Shown here: piece by piece, positions 25,943-32,862 of the stretch
How positions within the stretch are numbered: the first letter of the stretch is position 1
Layout of the letters: the number at the start of each line of letters is the position of its first letter
Source of the DNA: an uncultured Verrucomicrobiota bacterium
GTDB lineage: Bacteria; Verrucomicrobiota; Verrucomicrobiia; Limisphaerales; UBA9464
NCBI GenBank assembly: GCA_903922605.1
Contig: CAIXUG010000001.1
Location: 62,001 to 126,000, forward strand
DNA: 64,000 nt
Direction: 5' to 3'
Notes under the pieces: generated by a model
Told to the model about the DNA's origin: nothing
Databases searched by the model: none
The model's input: the letters and a program-made list of their open reading frames with translations, nothing else
Made by a program: the position numbers and the translations under genes

Positions 25943-26665
25943 ATGAAACCCGCTTTCGACCGTCCCAAAACGCGCTGCAATCGTGCGTTCACCCTCATCG
26001 AGCTGCTGGTCGTCATCGCTATCATCGCCATCCTTGCCGGAATGCTGCTGCCCGCGCTCAGTAAGGCCAAAGAGCAGGCGCAACGCACCGCCTGTCTGAA
26101 CAACCAGAAACAGATCATGCTCGGGGTGTCGCTCTACACGGGGGACAACAACGACTTCCTGCCTTTCCCCAACTGGGGTTTCGACCCGGGCTTTGCCGGC
26201 TGGCTCTATCTGCCGATGCTCAACGGCCAGCCACCCGCGATCACCAACCGTGATTTTGTGGACCGCGGACTGCTCCGTCGCTACGTGCGCGAGGACAAGC
26301 CGTACTTCTGCCCGCTCGACCGGACCAACACCGCCGTCTTCCGCCTGCGCGCGCAGAAGCTTTCCAGCTACATCATGAACGGCAGCATCAGCGAGTTTCA
26401 GCCGCAGCGGAAGACCTTCAAACAGTCGGTGATGCGGCCGGACGGCATCATCCTGTGGCAGGCGGACGAACGGAGCTTCTCCGATTTCAACGACGCTTCC
26501 AGCACACCCAGCGAAAGGATCACGCGCATCCACAACGGGGGCACGACGGTCGGCGTCATCAGCGGCAGCGTGGAGTCTATCAAGCTGCTCGCCTTTCAGC
26601 AGGAAGCCGGACGCGGCCCGAGCCGGCTGTGGAACGTCCCCGGGCTGTCGAAGGGAGGCCAATGA
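25943..26665 (+). CDS. Type IV prepilin-like protein (DUF1559-like)
   Basis: 240-residue pseudopilin-type protein. The N-terminal leader ends [20 protein letters not shown], a prepilin peptidase/methylation site (cleavage before Phe, with Ala in place of the usual Gly) followed by the hydrophobic pilin helix and [19 protein letters not shown], typical of the very abundant PVC-group prepilins. The globular part contains FCPLDRTN and SYIMNGSIS, and ends with the [12 protein letters not shown] strand seen in this family. The ATG at 25943 is chosen; an earlier ATG at 25886 adds 19 unrelated residues. Its role in this phylum is generally unknown. Confidence 0.9.
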   Translation: MKPAFDRPKTRCNRAFTLIELLVVIAIIAILAGMLLPALSKAKEQAQRTACLNNQKQIMLGVSLYTGDNNDFLPFPNWGFDPGFAGWLYLPMLNGQPPAITNRDFVDRGLLRRYVREDKPYFCPLDRTNTAVFRLRAQKLSSYIMNGSISEFQPQRKTFKQSVMRPDGIILWQADERSFSDFNDASSTPSERITRIHNGGTTVGVISGSVESIKLLAFQQEAGRGPSRLWNVPGLSKGGQ

Positions 26666-26704
26666 GAATGGCCATCCGATTGCTCAAGGCATGACCTCCA
26701 CGCG

Positions 26705-26868
26705 GTAGGGATGGCGCGCCGCGCCGTCCGTGGTAGGCCGGGCTGCCAGCCCGCTGAAAAATCAGGGACTCACGAAAGAAATCGACGGGCTGGCAGCCCG
26801 TCTTACCGTGTCGGGCCAGCGGCCCAACCTACTCGGCGACGGGGAGCGGCGCAGCGCGCCGGCCCTAC
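26705..26868. repeat. Nested palindromic repeats
   Basis: An outer element starts GTAGGGATGGCGCGCC and ends GCGCGCCGGCCCTAC, related to the ends of the repeat at 60312-60438. Nested inside (26732-26807) is another inverted repeat, GGTAGGCCGGGCTGCCAGCC against its mate ending CCCGTCTTACC. The arrangement suggests insertion of one palindromic element into another. It lies between the prepilin and PaaK-like genes. Confidence 0.65.
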
Positions 26869-26927
26869 CCTTTCGTGATTACCCATTCGTGATTTCGGCA
26901 GAATCGGGATAACTTCCCATTTTCAAA

Positions 26928-26949
26928 CGATACGGACACGTATTATCGT
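26928..26949. promoter_or_regulatory. Candidate operator sharing the marR palindrome core
   Basis: ACGATACGGACACGTATTATCGT-like sequence in front of the PaaK-like gene contains the perfect inverted repeat ATACG-GACA-CGTAT (26930-26943), the same half-sites and spacer length as in the marR palindrome at 13610-13631. It ends about 25 bp before the chosen ATG, a position suited to repression. Confidence 0.45.
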
Positions 26950-26968
26950 GCCCGCCGAAATTCGATTT

Positions 26969-28051
26969 ATGCCGATCCCTACTGTCGCTCCCGAAGCCGT
27001 CGCCGCCGCCCAGGCGCAGCTCGACGCGCACCTGCTCGAAATCATCCAGTGGCACTTCAGCCCCGAGACCGGCTCGCCCTTCTGGCTCGACTGGGCCGGC
27101 AAGAATTTCGACCCGCGCAAAGAGGTGAAGAGCTTCGCGGACGTGATGAAGTTCCCGCACTTCCAGGACGAGTTCCTGCGCGACCTCCAGCCCGAGGTCT
27201 GGGTGCCGGCGGCGTTCAAGGGCAAGCCCTTCAACATCTTCGAGACCGGCGGCACCACGGGCATGCCCAAGCAGCGCATCGGCTGGAATGACTACAAGGT
27301 CGATTACTCCGAGTTCAGCGAGAAGATCTCCGACGCCCACTTCCCGCGTGGCGGCGCGTGGCTGATGATGGGCCCGACCGGCCCGCGCCGGCTCCGCCTG
27401 GCCATCGAGCACCTCGCCAACGTGCGCGGCAGCTCGTGCTACTTCATCGACCTCGATCCGCGCTTCGTGAAGAAGCTCATCACGAACAAGCAATATGACG
27501 TCGCCAAGCAGTACATGGCCCACGTCGTGGACCAGGCGGCGATGATCCTCAAGAATCGCAAGGTGACCGGCCTCTTCACCACCCCGAAGCTGCTCGAGGC
27601 GCTCGCCGAACGGGAGAACCTCTGGGACGCCGGTATCCGCGGTGTGTTCTGCGGCGGCACTTCCATGAAACCGCAGGAAGTGCGCTTCATCGTCGAGGAG
27701 CTGCTCGAAAACCGCATCGGCTTCTACCCGACCTATGGCAACACCCTCATGGGTCTGGCCGCCAGCGTGCCGCTCCAGCCGGAGGACAATTTCAGCGTCA
27801 CCTATTATTCTCCGCAGCCGCGCGCGGTGCTCCGGGTGGTGAAGCCAGATGCGACCACCGAGCTGGTGAACTACGGCGAGCTGGGACGAGTCGAACTGAC
27901 CACGCTCACGAAGGAATTCTTCATGCCCCGCTTCCTCGAACGCGACGAGGCCTTCCGCCGCGCACCGCGCCCGCCCTATGCCTGGGATGGCGTCGGTGAC
28001 GTGCGCCCCTTTGGCGCCATGACCGCGAACATCGTCGAAGGGGTTTACTGA
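26969..28051 (+). CDS. Phenylacetate-CoA ligase-like AMP-forming enzyme
   Basis: 360-residue member of the PaaK branch of adenylate-forming enzymes. The ATP-binding signature ETGGTTGMPKQRIG, the GVFCGGTSMKPQEVRF segment and FYPTYGNTLMGLA (A5-like motif) are clear; RAVLRVVKPD and ELGRVELTTL correspond to the hinge region. It is shorter than PaaK (about 430 residues), mainly in the C-terminal domain, where the catalytic lysine is not obvious, so it may adenylate without CoA transfer or be a divergent family. An in-frame GTG at 26948 would add seven residues but lies inside the candidate operator. Substrate unknown; probably an aromatic or other carboxylic acid. Confidence 0.8.
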   Translation: MPIPTVAPEAVAAAQAQLDAHLLEIIQWHFSPETGSPFWLDWAGKNFDPRKEVKSFADVMKFPHFQDEFLRDLQPEVWVPAAFKGKPFNIFETGGTTGMPKQRIGWNDYKVDYSEFSEKISDAHFPRGGAWLMMGPTGPRRLRLAIEHLANVRGSSCYFIDLDPRFVKKLITNKQYDVAKQYMAHVVDQAAMILKNRKVTGLFTTPKLLEALAERENLWDAGIRGVFCGGTSMKPQEVRFIVEELLENRIGFYPTYGNTLMGLAASVPLQPEDNFSVTYYSPQPRAVLRVVKPDATTELVNYGELGRVELTTLTKEFFMPRFLERDEAFRRAPRPPYAWDGVGDVRPFGAMTANIVEGVY

Positions 28052-28080
28052 GCGGGCCGGAGCCCTATCCTCGTCCCACG

Positions 28081-28623
28081 ATGCAGTCGGAGAGGATCAC
28101 GACGCTGGCCGAGAAACTGGGCACGACCACCCACCTATCGCCGCTGCTCATGAAGGCGCGGCGGCTGGGTCTGAGCGCCCGGGAACTGGAGCAGCTCGCG
28201 GTAGAGCGGGGATGCACCCATTACTCGGGAAATGGGGAAAGTCCGTCACCACCAGTTTCGGCGTCTGCATTTTCGAATGAGGAACTGGCGGTCGCGCTGC
28301 TGAATCCCGCCCTTGCCTACGATCCTCACTCTATCCGCTGTGGTGCCGCCATGTTGAGCGCCCCCGGCAACCGGCCACTGAGGCTTGCGCGCCTGCTGCG
28401 GATGGAACGCGCGGAGCAACCCGCGCGGCAGATCGCTGAAGCCGGTCGCCGCTATGAGCCGGACAATCCATTCTGGGTTGATCTGCTGGACGCGCTTCCC
28501 GCTTCGCCGGTTCCCAAGTCGGGTGTCCTGCCGCATCCGACCCGCTATATCACCATGACCGGGTTCACCCGTTCCGGTCCGGGTCTGGTGACCCATTGGG
28601 TCCGTCCAGCCACCCAAAGATGA
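28081..28623 (+). CDS. Uncharacterised protein coupled to a nucleotidyltransferase-like gene
   Basis: 180-residue protein I do not recognise. The N-terminal part (about residues 1-60) is helical with MKARRLGLSARELEQLAVERG, reminiscent of a small helical or HTH-type segment; then a Ser/Pro linker (GESPSPPVSAS), and a helical region containing EELAVALLNPALAYDPHSIRCGAAMLS and ARLLRMERAEQPARQIAEAG. No signal peptide or membrane segment. Its stop overlaps the start of the next gene as ATGA. Translational coupling to a DUF6036-like nucleotidyltransferase-fold gene suggests a two-component cassette, possibly toxin-antitoxin-like, with this protein as the partner. Confidence 0.7.
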   Translation: MQSERITTLAEKLGTTTHLSPLLMKARRLGLSARELEQLAVERGCTHYSGNGESPSPPVSASAFSNEELAVALLNPALAYDPHSIRCGAAMLSAPGNRPLRLARLLRMERAEQPARQIAEAGRRYEPDNPFWVDLLDALPASPVPKSGVLPHPTRYITMTGFTRSGPGLVTHWVRPATQR

Positions 28624-29186
28624 CCAACGCCGAACGCATTCTGTCGGCGCTCGACTCCGGGCTGGATCACCCGGTGCAACTGGTAATCTATGGTCGTGCC
28701 GCATTGGCCCTCGGCTTCAATGATCCGCCGGCGGCGACGAAATTCTCCCTCGATGTTGATGCCATCATTCCGCTTTCCATGGTCGACTCCATGAGGGAGG
28801 ACACAGGTTTTTGGGATGCGCAGGAGAATGCAAACCGTGTACTGGAGCCAGAAGGTCTTTACATCACCCACCTCTTCGAAGCCGACCAGGTCTTCCTCCG
28901 CGTCGACTGGGAACGACACCTGGTTCCCGTAACCCGTCCAGCTACGCGTTGGCTCCAGCTCTTTCGTCCAGCAACTCTGGATCTCATCCTCACCAAGATG
29001 ATGCGGGGCAACGATCCGCAGGACATGGCGGATGTGGATTTTCTGATCCGCCACGACCGGATCACGGCGGACCAGCTCGAAGGCGCACTCAACGCCGTCG
29101 TGCTGCCCGATCTGGTGGAATTGCGCGACGCTTTCGCGCAGGCCCGGCCGCGCGTTCGCGAACTGGCCCGACTCGCCGGCTTCTGA
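28620..29186 (+). CDS. DUF6036-like nucleotidyltransferase-fold protein
   Basis: 188-residue protein of the DUF6036/AbiEii-like nucleotidyltransferase type. Hallmarks are the early VIYGRAALALGF (the GG/GxA-type strand-turn that holds nucleotide in this superfamily) followed by KFSLDVDAIIPLS with the D-x-D acidic pair, and later PATLDLILTKMMRGNDPQDMADVDFLI, where the conserved Lys and the DxxDxxFL segment are seen in these proteins. The start is the ATG overlapping the preceding stop. Such proteins often act in abortive-infection or toxin-antitoxin modules; that function is inferred, not shown. Confidence 0.78.
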   Translation: MTNAERILSALDSGLDHPVQLVIYGRAALALGFNDPPAATKFSLDVDAIIPLSMVDSMREDTGFWDAQENANRVLEPEGLYITHLFEADQVFLRVDWERHLVPVTRPATRWLQLFRPATLDLILTKMMRGNDPQDMADVDFLIRHDRITADQLEGALNAVVLPDLVELRDAFAQARPRVRELARLAGF

Positions 29187-29368
29187 TCTGTCGGGCTTCT
29201 TCAAGGCGGCTGTGGGTGGCGCCGCCGGTGACATCCTTGTGACATCTGCTGTCGCGCAGGGGAGACGTCCAATTGGAGCTTGGCAAACCACGACCGACCT
29301 GCATTAGTGCAAACACTTGATAGAAGTGGCTCCCTTGAGCCGGCCCAGAATACCCAACCGCTGTCGCC

Positions 29369-29989
29369 ATGAAGACCTCACTCCTGCTGACCGCCACTGC
29401 CATCGCCGGGCTCGTCAATGCCTCCGCGTCCGTCTTCGTCACCAATCTTGGCAACACCAGCACCAGCTCGGATACCGCCCTCGCATTCGCTGGCAGCAGC
29501 CAAGTGAAAGTGGCACAGATGTTCACGGTGGGCGTTGATGATGCCACCCTCACCGGTGTGACGCTGAACATTGGGACTTCCATTCCCGGCGGCACCTTCC
29601 ATGTGGATCTTTTCAGTGATGCCTCGGGCGTCCCCGGCACTTCGCTGACCACCCTCAGCGGCAGCACCACGCCTTCTGGGAACTCCACCTACACTCCCGC
29701 CGGCAGCGTGCCGCTGACCAATGGCAGTTCCTACTGGGTCGTCGCCTACAATGTCTCGGCCGGGTTCTCGGGATATAATGTCAACGAAACGTCCGACCTC
29801 TCGGCCTCGACCTTGGGAGGCTGGGCGCTGGGCGGCGTATCCACCTTTAGCGGCGGCAGTTGGGCGGTACCCGACACCGCCAAGCATGCACTGATCCAGA
29901 TCACCGCCGTGCCTGAACCGGCGGAGACAGCCGGGCTCATCGGCCTGGCGCTGGCAGGTTTCGCCCTGTGGCGGAAACGGCAGGACTGA
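29369..29989 (+). CDS. PEP-CTERM secreted protein (choice-of-anchor type)
   Basis: 206-residue exported protein with signal peptide MKTSLLLTATAIAGLVNASA and a C-terminal sorting signal VPEPAETAGLIGLALAGFAL followed by WRKRQD, the PEP-CTERM layout (motif, hydrophobic helix, basic end) recognised by exosortase. The middle is a beta-rich domain like the choice-of-anchor R family: VAQMFTVG, FHVDLFSDASGVPGTSLTTL and GSSYWVVAYNV. Surface or extracellular-matrix location is predicted. No exosortase gene is in the window. A T-rich terminator hairpin follows directly. Confidence 0.9.
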   Translation: MKTSLLLTATAIAGLVNASASVFVTNLGNTSTSSDTALAFAGSSQVKVAQMFTVGVDDATLTGVTLNIGTSIPGGTFHVDLFSDASGVPGTSLTTLSGSTTPSGNSTYTPAGSVPLTNGSSYWVVAYNVSAGFSGYNVNETSDLSASTLGGWALGGVSTFSGGSWAVPDTAKHALIQITAVPEPAETAGLIGLALAGFALWRKRQD

Positions 29990-30011
29990 GCGGTCGCGTT
30001 TGCGTCTGATC

Positions 30012-30041
30012 AGCCCGCCCTTAAAACAGGTGGGCTTTTTT
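30012..30041 (+). terminator. Rho-independent terminator
   Basis: AGCCCGCC and GGTGGGCT form a stem with one mismatch around a TTAAAACA-type loop, followed directly by TTTTTT. It lies 22 bp after the PEP-CTERM gene on the same strand. Confidence 0.85.
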
Positions 30042-30089
30042 GTGTCGAAGCGGAGCGGCCCCCTGACTCCGCGAGGTTTTGGTTCAGCG

Positions 30090-30249
30090 CCCGCCCTCAC
30101 CCAATCCCTCCCCCGGGGAAAGGGGACAGGCAGCGCAGCCGCCCCATTGTACAGGCACACGTCCAGCCTATGCCCGCCGCCGGCCATCGCCGGGACACGA
30201 GCGAAGTTTCCACCCTCTCCTCGGGGGAGAGGGCCGGGGTGAGGGCGGG
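30090..30249. repeat. CCCTCTCCCC-type dispersed repeat with inverted ends
   Basis: CCCGCCCTCACCC (from 30090) and its inverse within GGGGTGAGGGCGGG (ending 30249) bound about 160 bp; inside the right arm is CTCCTCGGGGGAGAGGGCCG. The same sequence type is found at 53575-53610 and inside a coding region at 57516-57630. It is one of the abundant GC-rich palindromic repeats of environmental bacteria; no protein is encoded. Confidence 0.75.
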
Positions 30250-30275
30250 CCAACCACTTTCCCCACCCGCCCACG

Positions 30276-30296
30276 AAAAAGCCCCGTCGAAGGGGC
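30276..30296 (-). terminator. Rho-independent terminator of the PEP-CTERM gene at 30330
   Basis: On the minus strand GCCCC-TTCGAC-GGGGC is followed by TTTTT, about 35 bp past the stop of the minus-strand PEP-CTERM gene. Confidence 0.8.
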
Positions 30297-30329
30297 GGGG
30301 CCATGCGCGGAAAGGTATTCGTGACGGCC

Positions 30330-30989
30330 TCAGCCCACCGGGGCCGACGCCTGTCGGCCACGGCGCACCAGGGCGAAAACACCCAGGCCCAGCCCGGCCA
30401 CGGCGGCGTATTCGGCGGGCTCGGGCACCGCCGTGATGGAGGCCGTGAGGATGTCCCCTCCTAGGTCGTTGATTACCAAACCACCGGGTATACCCACCAA
30501 GCCGATGGTATAGGGGAAAGTATCACTGGGAACGAGGAAGCCAACGAAGGTAGTGGCACTGGGCGCGTGGGCATCCAAGGCGGGCGTGGTCGAGCCAAAA
30601 ACGTCAAAAAAACCGGTCCCGCCGCTGAGATCGGCGAGTCCTGCCGCATAGTGTCCGGCACCGTTCGTATCGAGAAGCACGACATTGAGGCCGGCACTGG
30701 GAATCCCGGCATATGTGCCATGCCCGGCGAGGGTGAGGGTCAAGGCGGTGACTGAATAGCTGCCAGCGCCGACAACAGAGGTAATTTGGTTGGCCGAGGG
30801 GTCGGCATTGAAGGTGGCCGCTATGGAAAAGGCCGTATCGCCACCGAGGGCGACGCCATCAAGGGTGGTATTGGGGCTAAAGCTGCCGGTAAGGTTCTCG
30901 ACCAGGAAGAACTGGGCGCGGGCCGTGGTGGCGGCGAGCGCAAGGGCCGCGAGCGCGGCCAGTCGTAGGGGGGTAATGGAGCGGTTCAT
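30330..30989 (-). CDS. PEP-CTERM secreted protein
   Basis: 219-residue exported protein. The start at 30989 (MNRSITPLRLAALAALALAA) gives the signal peptide; an ATG 12 bp upstream is also possible. The C-terminus has the VPEPAEYAAVAGLGLGVFAL sorting helix followed by VRRGRQASAPVG, an unusually long basic tail shared with the neighbour at 31539. The central domain is beta-rich and Gly/Thr-rich (GHGTYAGIPSAGLNVVLLDT) with no recognised catalytic motif. A terminator follows. Probable surface protein of unknown function. Confidence 0.88.
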   Translation of the reverse strand: MNRSITPLRLAALAALALAATTARAQFFLVENLTGSFSPNTTLDGVALGGDTAFSIAATFNADPSANQITSVVGAGSYSVTALTLTLAGHGTYAGIPSAGLNVVLLDTNGAGHYAAGLADLSGGTGFFDVFGSTTPALDAHAPSATTFVGFLVPSDTFPYTIGLVGIPGGLVINDLGGDILTASITAVPEPAEYAAVAGLGLGVFALVRRGRQASAPVG

Positions 30990-31154
30990 GGAGGTGTCCA
31001 ATCGGGGTTGGGTGACTGATTAAAGGCTGACAAATGGAACAAAATGAGTGGCTTTACATATTAGCAAGGCAATTTGCCAATAATCGGCGGGAGGAGGCGC
31101 ATCTTTTCATCGTGGGTGGTGACGACTGAATCCAAGCCGGCGGCGCCGCGCGGG

Positions 31155-31289
31155 GTAGCGCAGATTTGCAATCTGCTGTATCGCAGGTTTGCAACCTGCA
31201 CCGGCCTCAGGCTTTCCAGTCCGCGTTGGAGAATTCCAACCCCTGCCGATTGAAAATCGGCGATACAGCAGAGTACAACTCTGCGCTAC
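31155..31289. repeat. Chain of small hairpins bounded by GTAGCGCAGA inverted ends, copy 1
   Basis: GTAGCGCAGA at the left and TCTGCGCTAC at the right bound 135 bp. Inside are consecutive 7-bp hairpins with three-base loops: GCAGATT-TGC-AATCTGC, GCAGGTT-TGC-AACCTGC, GCCGATT-GAA-AATCGGC and GCAGAGT-ACA-ACTCTGC, plus a central GTTGGA/TCCAAC stem. The second copy is at 40878-41010. The paired bases differ between copies but keep pairing. No protein is encoded. Confidence 0.85.
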
Positions 31290-31454
31290 CTCCAGCGGCC
31301 TTCAGCGACGGGCGGCCTGCCCGGCGATTCAGGCTCTACGTTGGGCTGGGCCATTCAGGGCACTTCAGCCGATACCAGCCACGATCAAAAGAGGCTCCCG
31401 GCGAGAGGCCACCGCTTCCCTTCGCCCCGGAATTGTGCAATGGTGGGAGAAGAC

Positions 31455-31550
31455 GTGAGCCAGTCGCCCATTATCCCGGAAGTGCTGCCACCGGATGCGC
31501 CGGTGCCGCCTTTGCGGTTGGCCACCCCTTTATCGACCTCAGCCCACTGA
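31455..31550 (+). pseudogene. 5' fragment of the gene at 32350
   Basis: Thirty-one codons starting at GTG read SQSPIIPEVLPPDAPVPP before diverging; this is a near match to the first codons of the intact membrane-protein gene at 32350 (SEPIIIPEVLPPDAPVPP). The rest of the gene is absent, replaced by the convergent PEP-CTERM gene. It marks a local duplication or rearrangement. Confidence 0.7.
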
Positions 31551-32084
31551 GGTGGCCGCCTTACGCCCACGCCGCACCAGGGCGAAAACGCCCAGGGCCA
31601 GCCCGGCCACGGCGGCGTATTCGGCGGGCTCTGGCACAGGTGCCACGGTGAAGGAGAAATTGCCCGAAAACGTGCCGCCGCCGCCCGCCGTGTCTTGCAG
31701 GTCAGTGAAGGCGAAGTTCACCACCTGGTCTCCGCCGATTCCCCCGTTGGTGTATTGCCCCGAAAGGGAATCCGCCGCAAAAGGAGAGATGATGACTTGA
31801 AAATAGGTGGGATTGCTCGGAGTTCCCGGCGTGCCGGTGCCAAACGAATCAAAGACAATCGGGTCGGAAAACGACCGTTGGAGCGTCAACTGGTTATCGC
31901 CGGCGGGCAGGTCGGCGAAAAAGGTTGGCAAACCAGTTTCCGGTCCCGAGATGCCGGACGCACTAAAGCTGCCCGCCAAGGACGTCGGGGTGTCGGTGGT
32001 GATGAAGATTGAGGCGCGGACGGTTGCGGCGAACCCACAGGCAACCACACAGCCAAGGGCCAAATTGCCAAGGGGAAATTTCAT
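31539..32084 (-). CDS. PEP-CTERM secreted protein
   Basis: 181-residue exported protein with signal peptide MKFPLGNLALGCVVACGFAA and the C-terminal sorting segment VPEPAEYAAVAGLALGVFAL ending VRRGRKAATSVG, nearly identical to that of the gene at 30330 although the ectodomains differ. The mature part is beta-rich, with LPAGDNQLTLQRSFSDPIVFDSFGTG and a Gly-rich stretch DTAGGGGTFSGNF. Shared C-terminal and variable N-terminal parts suggest shuffling of anchor modules. Its 3' end overlaps the gene fragment at 31455 on the opposite strand by a few codons. Confidence 0.88.
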   Translation of the reverse strand: MKFPLGNLALGCVVACGFAATVRASIFITTDTPTSLAGSFSASGISGPETGLPTFFADLPAGDNQLTLQRSFSDPIVFDSFGTGTPGTPSNPTYFQVIISPFAADSLSGQYTNGGIGGDQVVNFAFTDLQDTAGGGGTFSGNFSFTVAPVPEPAEYAAVAGLALGVFALVRRGRKAATSVG

Positions 32085-32349
32085 GCGCTGAGGCTATCGA
32101 GGGGCTGTTCCCTAAGAAACCTACGCCAAAATGAGGATAGTGCTTAGTTTAATGTGCTGACCTGGATAAGCGCATTCCGCACTGGTTTGGCTCATTGCCC
32201 AGGAGCGGTTTTGGAAATCCTGTCACCGCAAAAGCCCATTCTCCAATCAGCAGGAAATGGCACCTGGCCTGAGTCCGACGGCTCTGATCGACTGCCGGTT
32301 CCGACAGTTCCTTGCCGTAAGGAACAATTCGTGTCACATGAAAGGTGTC

Positions 32350-32736
32350 ATGAGCGAACCGATCATCATCCCGGAAGTGCTGCCGCCGGATGCGCCGGTT
32401 CCTCCGGCCATTCCCCCACCATTAGCGCCGCCAGCCAGTCGGGCACCGTTCCATCCGCTCTCCGCCACGCTGCTCATCATCGTCGACAACCTGTGGATGC
32501 TGGAAGAATGGACGGTCATCGTCCTGCCGATCACGATTCCGCTGAGCTTCCTCAGCGTGTTTTTCCCGGTCTATTGGATTCAGCGCCGCAAGCAGGGCGA
32601 TTCCCGCGGCAAGGCGTTCTGGAAAGCGCTGTTTCTCGGCGTGGTGGCGGCGGTGCCATTTTCCGTCACCGGAACCCCGGTCGGGCTCGCGTTGCTGGCC
32701 TGGGCCGGCCTGAAGCATCCGTGGAAAACGACGTAG
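32350..32736 (+). CDS. Small two-segment membrane protein with proline-rich N-terminus
   Basis: 128-residue protein of unknown function. A proline-rich stretch (IIIPEVLPPDAPVPPAIPPP) is followed by two or three hydrophobic segments (about residues 38-60 and 85-118: WTVIVLPITIPLSFLSVFFP and LFLGVVAAVPFSVTGTPVG). The ATG at 32350 is preferred because AAGG lies 6-9 bp upstream and because the duplicated fragment at 31455 starts at the equivalent codon; ATG at 32338 is an alternative. Similar small membrane proteins appear as uncharacterised in the phylum. It is followed by a hexamer hairpin and the convergent priA gene. Confidence 0.7.
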   Translation: MSEPIIIPEVLPPDAPVPPAIPPPLAPPASRAPFHPLSATLLIIVDNLWMLEEWTVIVLPITIPLSFLSVFFPVYWIQRRKQGDSRGKAFWKALFLGVVAAVPFSVTGTPVGLALLAWAGLKHPWKTT

Positions 32737-32749
32737 GATTGTTCCCTTC

Positions 32750-32843
32750 CTGCTCCTGCTCATGCTCTTACTCTTGCTCCTCCGTTAACAAGGCGATGGG
32801 TGATGGGAAACGGAGCAAGAACGAGAGTAAGAGCAGGAGCAAG
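32750..32843. repeat. Hexamer-built hairpin, NTGCTC type
   Basis: Left arm 32750-32786 consists of units CTGCTC, CTGCTC, ATGCTC, TTACTC, TTGCTC; right arm 32809-32843 carries the reverse complement with a shift of one unit (GGAGCAAGA ... GAGTAAGAGCAGGAG). The loop is about 22 nt. The unit differs from the NTAATC of the other copies only in its two middle bases. It lies between convergent genes (the small membrane protein and priA) and could act as a shared 3' structure. Confidence 0.8.
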
Positions 32844-32862
32844 ATTCTAAGTGCGACCACCA

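Noticed and set aside
31069-31090. Sigma-54 promoter upstream of a PEP-CTERM gene
   Set aside because: A TGGCAA...TTGC sequence exists on the minus strand but the spacing between the GG and GC elements is one base too long.
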